The notes under the pieces: generated by a model
Told to the model about the DNA's origin: nothing
The model's input: the letters and a program-made list of their open reading frames with translations, nothing else
The model's database searches: none
Translations under genes and position numbers: made by a program
From: Dehalococcoidia bacterium
GTDB taxonomy: Bacteria; Chloroflexota; Dehalococcoidia; Dehalococcoidales; DAOWKM01
Assembly: GCA_030643695.1 (NCBI GenBank)
Contig: DAOWKM010000113.1
Span: forward strand, 1 to 13,317
Length of the DNA stretch: 13,317 nt
Direction of reading: 5' to 3'
In this document: piece by piece, positions 6,247 through 10,890 of the stretch
Layout: each line of letters opens with the position of its first letter
How positions within the stretch are numbered: the first letter of the stretch is position 1

Positions 6247-6495
6247 TTGGTTAATTACTTACTACGCGTTGCGAGATTGAATAAGGATAAAGAGGCTACT
6301 GTAAGGTGGCCTGAAAATATTAAAACTGAATTTAGTAGACGGTTTGATCGTACTGTCGAACCTGAAAAGAAACTCGTTAATAGTAACCAGCACAAACTCA
6401 GCAAACTGCCAATGAAATCAAATGTACGTGAAGTTGATACAGAGACCTTGGTTAAAATTGCAGATGGATTAGCTGCTAATGAGCCAGTGTTGTAG
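6247..6495 (+). pseudogene. Coding-like remnant, probably the 5' part of the gene at 6510
   Basis: This frame is open from the end of the promoter cassette to a TAG at 6493..6495 and encodes a lysine- and glutamate-rich protein segment (for example LNKDKEATVRWPENIKTEF and ETLVKIADGLAANEPVL). It has no ATG near the left end and no ribosome site. It seems cut at the junction with the DctP promoter cassette. The next frame, open from 6483, continues with similar charged sequence (AELKDLKLIRSENKHL), so a single-base frameshift around 6485-6495 probably split one gene. I do not recognise the protein. It is AT-richer than its neighbours, which suggests a different origin. It could also be chance open sequence, but the codon choice looks protein-like. 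Confidence 0.5.
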
Positions 6496-6509
6496 CTGAG
6501 CTTAAAGAT

Positions 6510-7010
6510 TTGAAACTCATTCGGAGCGAAAATAAACACTTGGTATTGAGTAACGACGGAGAAAATGTAGCATTGCTAATCGAAAGGAGGGACTCGGATG
6601 AGTTGAAGCAAATTTTCGCAAGATTGATGTTGGAAAACTATAGCATCTTTGAAATCTTCCTAAAACGTCTGAATGAGATATCTGGCAGCAAGGGGCTACC
6701 TGTTCCTTTCATTAGCTCTGACGCCTTTACTAGATGTGAGGAAGATCCAATAAAGATTGGAGAGAGTTATGTCCATATCATAAAGGAGACCTGTCCCAAT
6801 CTCGTCTTGAGTCCCCATAGGTTGTATAGCATATTGGAGGAAGCCAATATAGCTTCACTTGGAAAAAGAACAGAAAAGATGGCTAAAGGACAACTAGGCG
6901 AGGACATTAGTCGGGCTATTGATATTGTGAACCACATGAGCAAAGGTTTGCGTCCTGTGTATGACGAAAGAACCGGCAAGATAACGTATGAAACCTGGTT
7001 AGAATTTTAG
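6510..7010 (+). CDS. Hypothetical protein, probably the 3' part of a frameshifted gene
   Basis: An open frame of 166 residues from a TTG at 6510; no ribosome site precedes this start, and in-frame sequence is already open from 6483, so the true beginning may lie in the remnant at 6247..6495. The product looks soluble and charged: LVLSNDGENVALLIERRDS, then a helical stretch (ELKQIFARLMLENYSIFEIFLKRL), a middle part with SPHRLYSILEEANIASLG, and a C-end with GKITYETWLEF. No signal peptide, membrane segment or catalytic motif is evident and I do not recognise a family. It stands on the opposite strand to the TRAP operon and the base composition is AT-richer than the genes around it, which fits an acquired and decaying gene. 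It may be a pseudogene. Confidence 0.5.
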   Translation: MKLIRSENKHLVLSNDGENVALLIERRDSDELKQIFARLMLENYSIFEIFLKRLNEISGSKGLPVPFISSDAFTRCEEDPIKIGESYVHIIKETCPNLVLSPHRLYSILEEANIASLGKRTEKMAKGQLGEDISRAIDIVNHMSKGLRPVYDERTGKITYETWLEF

Positions 7011-7099
7011 AGCTTAATGTGACGAGGCTCGCCTATGGACTCTGGTCTTTGTAGCGTTATCCAATACCTCGAGAGGGTAAAGAGGGGGAAGAATATTAG

Positions 7100-7120
7100 A
7101 AGAGAGGCTCCGCCTCCCTT
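7100..7120. terminator. Short hairpin after the hypothetical gene
   Basis: GAGGC (7104..7108) pairs with GCCTC (7112..7116) over a 3-base loop, and after one A-C mismatch three more pairs (AAG/CTT) extend the stem. No clear T-run follows on either strand, so it is a weak terminator candidate or part of an intergenic repeat. Confidence 0.35.
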
Positions 7121-7159
7121 TAACTCTCCTTGCTCTGGGTTAATGATATGAGAGTGTTT

Positions 7160-7182
7160 AAGAGGGGTGTTAGCCCCCTCTT
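7160..7182. terminator. Hairpin AAGAGGGG / CCCCTCTT
   Basis: A perfect 8-base stem (7160..7167 with 7175..7182) closes a 7-base loop. It lacks a T-run on either strand. It may end or protect the transcript of the upstream gene remnant, or be a palindromic repeat unit like the one just before it. Confidence 0.4.
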
Positions 7183-7228
7183 GCCAAAATCTCCCCCTTC
7201 CCTTAGGACTACATTAGATGAAGATAAT

Positions 7229-7260
7229 TGATATAATAAGGTCAACAATGAATAAGGAGG
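7229..7260 (+). promoter_or_regulatory. Extended -10 promoter and ribosome site of the cupin gene
   Basis: TGATATAAT (7229..7237) is an extended -10 with a perfect TATAAT at 7232..7237. No good -35 is found 16-18 bases upstream. AAGGAGG (7254..7260) lies 6 bases before the ATG at 7267 and fixes the start. The transcript would have a leader of only about 23 bases. Confidence 0.65.
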
Positions 7261-7266
7261 TTAGTA

Positions 7267-7596
7267 ATGAAGGTAAGCCATTACCTTGATGCTAAACCCA
7301 TCCAGGAGCTACCCGGGGTGACCAAACGGGTTGTCATTGGTGCTGATGATGGAGCACCCCACTTCTGTATGCGTGTTTTTGAGGTTGAGCCGGGTAGCTC
7401 TACCCCTTCCCATTCTCACCAGTGGGAACACGAGATATTTGTTCTTTCCGGCCGAGGGGTAGCAGTCAGTGAACAGGGGGAAACTCAAATAGCCAAGGAT
7501 AGCGTTGTCTTTATTCCTCCCAATGAGCACCACTGCCTTGTTAATAACGGCAACGAGCTTCTTCGCCTTATTTGCGTCATTCCGCTGGTTGATTAG
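7267..7596 (+). CDS. Small single-domain cupin protein
   Basis: This 109-residue protein is one cupin beta-barrel, a fold used by many metal-dependent enzymes and sugar- or ligand-binding proteins. Motif 1 gives PSHSHQWEHE with His49, His51 and Glu56. Motif 2 gives PPNEHHCLVN with His89 and Asn93. The complete 3-His/1-Glu set means a bound metal is likely. No further domain, signal peptide or membrane segment is present. Small stand-alone cupins of this type include sugar-phosphate isomerases, dioxygenase-like proteins and proteins of unknown role; nothing here picks one. It has its own promoter and is transcribed towards radA, with the last 20 bases of both genes overlapping and no terminator visible between them. 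Confidence 0.88.
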   Translation: MKVSHYLDAKPIQELPGVTKRVVIGADDGAPHFCMRVFEVEPGSSTPSHSHQWEHEIFVLSGRGVAVSEQGETQIAKDSVVFIPPNEHHCLVNNGNELLRLICVIPLVD

Positions 7597-8980
7597 AACT
7601 TGCTTTTCCTCTAACCAGCCCGATTCTTACCGCTTCCCTGAGGGTGCCGACGGGGATAATCTCAATACCCTTCGGCAGTGAGCTAACTCCAGTGCCAGCT
7701 TTAGGCACTAGGCAGCGCTTGAAGCCTAGCCTAGCTGCCTCATTTACCCGCCGGTCTAATTGGGAGACAGCTCGTAGCTCCCCACTCAACCCCACCTCCC
7801 CCACTGCCACTAAACTGGGGTCAACGCCGACATCCCGGAAGCTAGACGCAATGGATAGGGCAATACCTAAATCTGCTGCCGGTTCACCAATTTTAAGCCC
7901 ACCGGTAACATTAGCAATAATATCCTGATTGCCCAGCTTTAAGCCGACTCGCCTGGACAACACAGCGATAACCAGCAGCAGCCGACCAAAGTCAACCCCA
8001 TTGGCAGTGCGTCGAGGTAAGCCAAAACTGGTCAGATTAGTCAACGCTTGAATCTCCACCAACAGGGGTCGGCTACCTTCAAGGGTAGGCACTACTGCTG
8101 AGCCTACCGCCTCACCCCACCGCTGCGATAGGAATACCTGCGATGGATTATCCACCTCAATCAGACCCTGCTCTCTCATCTCAAAGACACCTATCTCATT
8201 GGTAGAACCAAAGCGGTTCTTCACACAACGCAGTAGCCGATAGGCACTAAACGGTTCCCCCTCAAGATAAAGCACCACATCAACAATGTGCTCTAGAACC
8301 CTGGGACCGGCAATAGCCCCCTCCTTGGTTACATGTCCGGCAATAAAAGCCGGCACCGCTCTGGATTTTGCCCAGCGCATAAGCTGTAGGGTGCATTCTC
8401 GCACCTGGGTTATACTCCCCGGAGTCGTATCCAGCTCGGGGAGATAAACCGCCTGAATAGAATCAATGACTACCAGGCTAGGTGATAATTCCTCAATCTG
8501 ACTCAGGATAACCTCTAGGTCAGTCTCAGCCAGGAGGTAAAGCTGGTCACCTTTCATCCCCAGACGCTCTGACCTGAGCTTAATCTGATGTAGCGTTTCC
8601 TCACCAGAAACATAAACCACCCTCCCCTTATCCTGGGCTACCAGAGCTGAGACCTGAAGCAAGAGGGTGGATTTGCCGATTCCAGGGTCGCCACCAATGA
8701 GCACCAGTGAACCAGATACCAGTCCTCCCCCCAGCACCCGATTAAACTCAGATAAGGGAACTGAAAAGCGGTCTGCCGCCTCAATAACAACCTGAGATAG
8801 CTCCTGGGGTGGATTAGCCGAAGAAACCGGCCGAAAGGAAGTAGCAGGAGTTACTATTTTCTCAGCAAAGCTGTTCCACTGTTGGCAGTTAGGGCAGCGT
8901 CCCAGCCATTTTAGACTCTCATAGCCGCAGTTTTGGCAGACAAAGATAGTCCTGGTGTGTGGTTTATCTGACTTGCTCAC
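7577..8980 (-). CDS. radA: DNA repair protein RadA (Sms)
   Basis: RadA is a RecA-like, DnaB-type helicase that drives branch migration during recombination repair. All domains are visible in the 467 residues: a C4 zinc finger (Cys15, Cys18, Cys29, Cys32), a Walker A GDPGIGKST (97-105), a Walker B LVVIDS (169-174), the RadA-specific KNRFG (254-258), and a C-terminal Lon-protease-like domain (from about 290, with AVGEVGLSGELRAV and RRVNEAARLGFKRCLVP). Length is normal. The start is GTG at 8980; a better one is not present close by, and the ribosome site is weak (AGGTAA). It lies 46 bases after the sodium-pump beta gene and may be read with it or from a weak promoter in the gap. The TGA lies inside the 3' end of the convergent cupin gene. 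Confidence 0.96.
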   Translation of the reverse strand: MSKSDKPHTRTIFVCQNCGYESLKWLGRCPNCQQWNSFAEKIVTPATSFRPVSSANPPQELSQVVIEAADRFSVPLSEFNRVLGGGLVSGSLVLIGGDPGIGKSTLLLQVSALVAQDKGRVVYVSGEETLHQIKLRSERLGMKGDQLYLLAETDLEVILSQIEELSPSLVVIDSIQAVYLPELDTTPGSITQVRECTLQLMRWAKSRAVPAFIAGHVTKEGAIAGPRVLEHIVDVVLYLEGEPFSAYRLLRCVKNRFGSTNEIGVFEMREQGLIEVDNPSQVFLSQRWGEAVGSAVVPTLEGSRPLLVEIQALTNLTSFGLPRRTANGVDFGRLLLVIAVLSRRVGLKLGNQDIIANVTGGLKIGEPAADLGIALSIASSFRDVGVDPSLVAVGEVGLSGELRAVSQLDRRVNEAARLGFKRCLVPKAGTGVSSLPKGIEIIPVGTLREAVRIGLVRGKASSNQPAE

Positions 8981-9014
8981 AGATTGACTTTACCTGATTT
9001 TGAGCAATAAGGCA

Positions 9015-9044
9015 AGTATAATTTGTTCAGCCAACCATACCCAA
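9015..9044 (-). promoter_or_regulatory. Weak promoter candidate for radA
   Basis: The minus strand shows TTGGGT (9039..9044), 18 bases, then TATACT (9015..9020). The -35 matches only in TTG, and part of the site lies inside the end of the OadB-like gene. Read-through from the pump genes is an equal alternative. Confidence 0.3.
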
Positions 9045-10367
9045 GAATATACCGCCAGCGATAGCAGCGCCAATAGCCCCGGCTACATTGGGACCCATAG
9101 CGTGCATTAAGAGGAAGTTTCTGGGGTTTGCCTTCTGCCCCATTACCTGCACTACTCTGGCCGACATAGGTACTGCCGATACCCCAGCGGCACCTATCAT
9201 CGGGTTAATCTTCTCCTTTAAGAAAAGGTTCATCAGTTTAGCCATTAAAACACCAGCCGCAGTAGCGGTGCCAAATGCCACCACCCCTAGAAGAAAGACC
9301 AGTAAAGTTCTTGGTTGAAGAAAGTTGGCAGCTGTCAAGGTAGCGCCTATACATAGGGTGAGGAAAATAGTCAGGATGTCTATGAATGCAGTCTGTGCCG
9401 TTTTACTGAGTCTATCAGTGACACCACAGGTGGTAAACAGGTTCCCAACCATCATCATGCCAATAAGAGGGGCTGACATAGGAACAAATAGTATGACAAT
9501 CACCGAGGCAACTATAGGAAATACTATCTTCTCTGTTGATGAGACTTCACGCAGTTGTGGCTTCATGTATATGGCTCGCTCTTTTTTGGTGGTAAGCAAA
9601 TTTATTATTGGGGGCTGGATAATAGGCACCAGCGCCATATAAGTATAGCAGGCTACCGCCGTAGACCCTATTATTTGAGGAGCGAGAAGGGAGGTAACAT
9701 AGATTGTAGTTGGTCCCTCAGCACCACCGATTATCCCGATAGAGCATGCTTCCGCCATATTGAACCCACAGAGCAATGCCATAAAGAAGGCAAAATAGAC
9801 ACCAAATTGGGCAGCGGCACCGAGCAACAGAGTTCTGGGATTAGCTATCATCGGACCAAAGTCGGTTAATGCCCCCAGACAGAGAAAGATGAGAGGCGGT
9901 ATCACCTGCCACATAATCCCAAAGGCAAATATTCTGGAGAGCAGCCCCACCGGCTTGGTGGGTAGTGGTGTTTGGGCAGTGGTTATCATTACTGCCACTA
10001 CCTCACCCGGCTTAACCTCCTCCCCCGATGAAACCCTGACTTCCTTGACCCGCCCATAAACTGGGGCTAATATTTCTCCTGAGTCTAAAGTTAGGATAAC
10101 ATCGTTGTCACCAATTCTATCGCCTTCATCCACCTCTAGGCTAATTACTTTAGTTGACACCCCCGTCGTGTTGGTTATCTGTAGCTCGTAATCCATTAAG
10201 CCACCAAGGGGAAGATTAATTAATAGGATGCCAAAACCTATGGGCACTAATAACAGGGGCTCCATCTTCTTGGTAATTCCCAAGTAAATTAGAGCCCCTC
10301 CAATGAGGAGCATCAACGCATTGCCCCACCAGAAAGCCTGAAACCCAGTTTCAAAAAGACCGAACAC
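9027..10367 (-). CDS. Na+-translocating decarboxylase beta subunit (OadB/GcdB/MmdB family) with an inserted barrel-sandwich domain
   Basis: This membrane protein decarboxylates carboxybiotin and pumps Na+ outward in oxaloacetate, glutaconyl-CoA or methylmalonyl-CoA decarboxylases. Family marks are YLGITKKMEPLLLVPIGFGILL (28-49), LTDFGPMIANP, GIIGGAEGPT (211-220), MALVPIIQPPI and INPMIGAAGVSAVPMSARV (387-405). Asn388, Gly392, Ser397 and Arg404 correspond to the functional Asn373, Gly377, Ser382 and Arg389 of Klebsiella OadB. The residue matching the essential Asp203 is Glu217 here. Between the second membrane segment and the GLLSRIF segment, about residues 60-130 form an extra domain with strands and GxVxPGE turns like a biotin carrier (LDSGEILAPVYGRVKEV... 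VKPGEVVAV). It has no Met-Lys-Met, so it cannot be biotinylated there. The start is GTG at 10367, 14 bases after the biotin carrier; the ribosome site is weak. No alpha subunit is nearby. Confidence 0.93.
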   Translation of the reverse strand: MFGLFETGFQAFWWGNALMLLIGGALIYLGITKKMEPLLLVPIGFGILLINLPLGGLMDYELQITNTTGVSTKVISLEVDEGDRIGDNDVILTLDSGEILAPVYGRVKEVRVSSGEEVKPGEVVAVMITTAQTPLPTKPVGLLSRIFAFGIMWQVIPPLIFLCLGALTDFGPMIANPRTLLLGAAAQFGVYFAFFMALLCGFNMAEACSIGIIGGAEGPTTIYVTSLLAPQIIGSTAVACYTYMALVPIIQPPIINLLTTKKERAIYMKPQLREVSSTEKIVFPIVASVIVILFVPMSAPLIGMMMVGNLFTTCGVTDRLSKTAQTAFIDILTIFLTLCIGATLTAANFLQPRTLLVFLLGVVAFGTATAAGVLMAKLMNLFLKEKINPMIGAAGVSAVPMSARVVQVMGQKANPRNFLLMHAMGPNVAGAIGAAIAGGIFLGMVG

Positions 10368-10381
10368 TGTTCAACAGCCCC

Positions 10382-10603
10382 TTAGTAGTCAATAATGGCT
10401 ATTATCTCACCGGGCTTAACCACCTGCTCAGTAGCAATCTCTAATTGAGTAATAGTGCCATCCACCGGAGCCAATATAGGATTCTCCATCTTCATTGACT
10501 CTAGCAGACAGAGTATATCTCCTTCTTTAACCGCATCCCCTGATTTAAAATTTACGCTAATAATCTTGCCGGTTATGGGGACTTCAATAACTTCCTGTGC
10601 CAA
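10382..10603 (-). CDS. Free-standing biotin carrier protein of a Na+-pumping decarboxylase
   Basis: The 73 residues are one biotinyl domain with nothing attached: strands from PITGKIISVNF, the biotin site ESMKMEN with Lys38, then ILAPVDGTITQLEI and VKPGEIIAII. Biotin on Lys38 carries the carboxyl group from a carboxyltransferase (alpha) subunit to the beta membrane subunit encoded next. There is no Pro/Ala-rich linker of the kind seen in most oxaloacetate-decarboxylase carriers, so it resembles the small MmdC/GcdC-type carrier core. The start is TTG at 10603, with AAAGGAG 8 bases upstream inside the end of the gamma-subunit gene, which stops only 3 bases before. A biotin ligase and an alpha subunit must be encoded elsewhere. 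Confidence 0.93.
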   Translation of the reverse strand: MAQEVIEVPITGKIISVNFKSGDAVKEGDILCLLESMKMENPILAPVDGTITQLEIATEQVVKPGEIIAIIDY

Positions 10604-10606
10604 TTT

Positions 10607-10771
10607 CTAATCTCCTTTCTTGTTGTCACTAACCTCGGCTTTACCCGCAGTGATTTTGCCAATCAACAGCCCGGTTAGCCATATAACTACAGCTAGAATA
10701 ACTAACAATACAAAGACCATACCAAAGCCAACACCACCAACTTGTCCCGCAAATCCCCAATCTACTGCCAT
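10607..10771 (-). CDS. Short OadG/MmdD-like gamma subunit of the Na+-pumping decarboxylase
   Basis: A 54-residue protein from ATG at 10771 to TAG at 10607..10609: a short acidic N-end (MAVDWGFAGQ), one membrane helix (about residues 12-38, GFGMVFVLLVILAVVIWLTG), and a short polar tail ending in DNKKGD. This is the pattern of OadG/MmdD gamma subunits, which anchor and stabilise the complex in the membrane. The family's usual Pro-rich or His-containing tail is missing, so it is a minimal version. AAGGTGAG lies about 8 bases before the ATG, and the stop is 3 bases from the start of the biotin carrier, so it is the first gene of the pump operon. The assignment rests on topology and gene order more than on residue identity. 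Confidence 0.82.
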   Translation of the reverse strand: MAVDWGFAGQVGGVGFGMVFVLLVILAVVIWLTGLLIGKITAGKAEVSDNKKGD

Positions 10772-10814
10772 ATCTTTATCTCACCTTTTATTTCAGTCCA
10801 TTTTAGGCGAACTA

Positions 10815-10854
10815 AAAGGGCGGTTGCTTCACATACCACGATTCCCCGCCCTTT
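10815..10854 (-). terminator. Rho-independent terminator after clpC
   Basis: On the minus strand, AAAGGGCGG pairs perfectly with CCGCCCTTT (10846..10854 with 10815..10823), and the stem runs into TTTTAGTT. The loop is 22 bases, longer than usual. It lies 36 bases past the clpC stop and 43 bases before the gamma-subunit start, so it should separate clpC from the pump operon. No convincing promoter for the pump genes is seen in the remaining gap. Confidence 0.7.
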
Positions 10855-10890
10855 CTGTCCACTCTGGTTTCATCTATATCTACACAGTAA

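Larger units (their letters stand above)
7011..7228. other. Hairpin-rich spacer before the cupin
   Basis: No gene is seen here. It contains runs of purine-rich sequence (GAGGGGGAAG) on one side, pyrimidine-rich sequence (CTCCCCCTTCCC) on the other, and two hairpins listed separately. The texture is that of a dispersed intergenic repeat or a degraded small mobile element, but no second copy occurs in this window to prove it. Confidence 0.45.

Noticed and set aside
6255..6539. Minus-strand frame with a hydrophobic product
   Set aside because: It lies opposite the charged, protein-like plus-strand frames, has no ribosome site, and its hydrophobicity is what the complement of Lys/Glu-rich codons gives.
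9555..9869. Plus-strand frames opposite the OadB-like gene
   Set aside because: They are shadows of a clear membrane protein gene and carry no motif or ribosome site.
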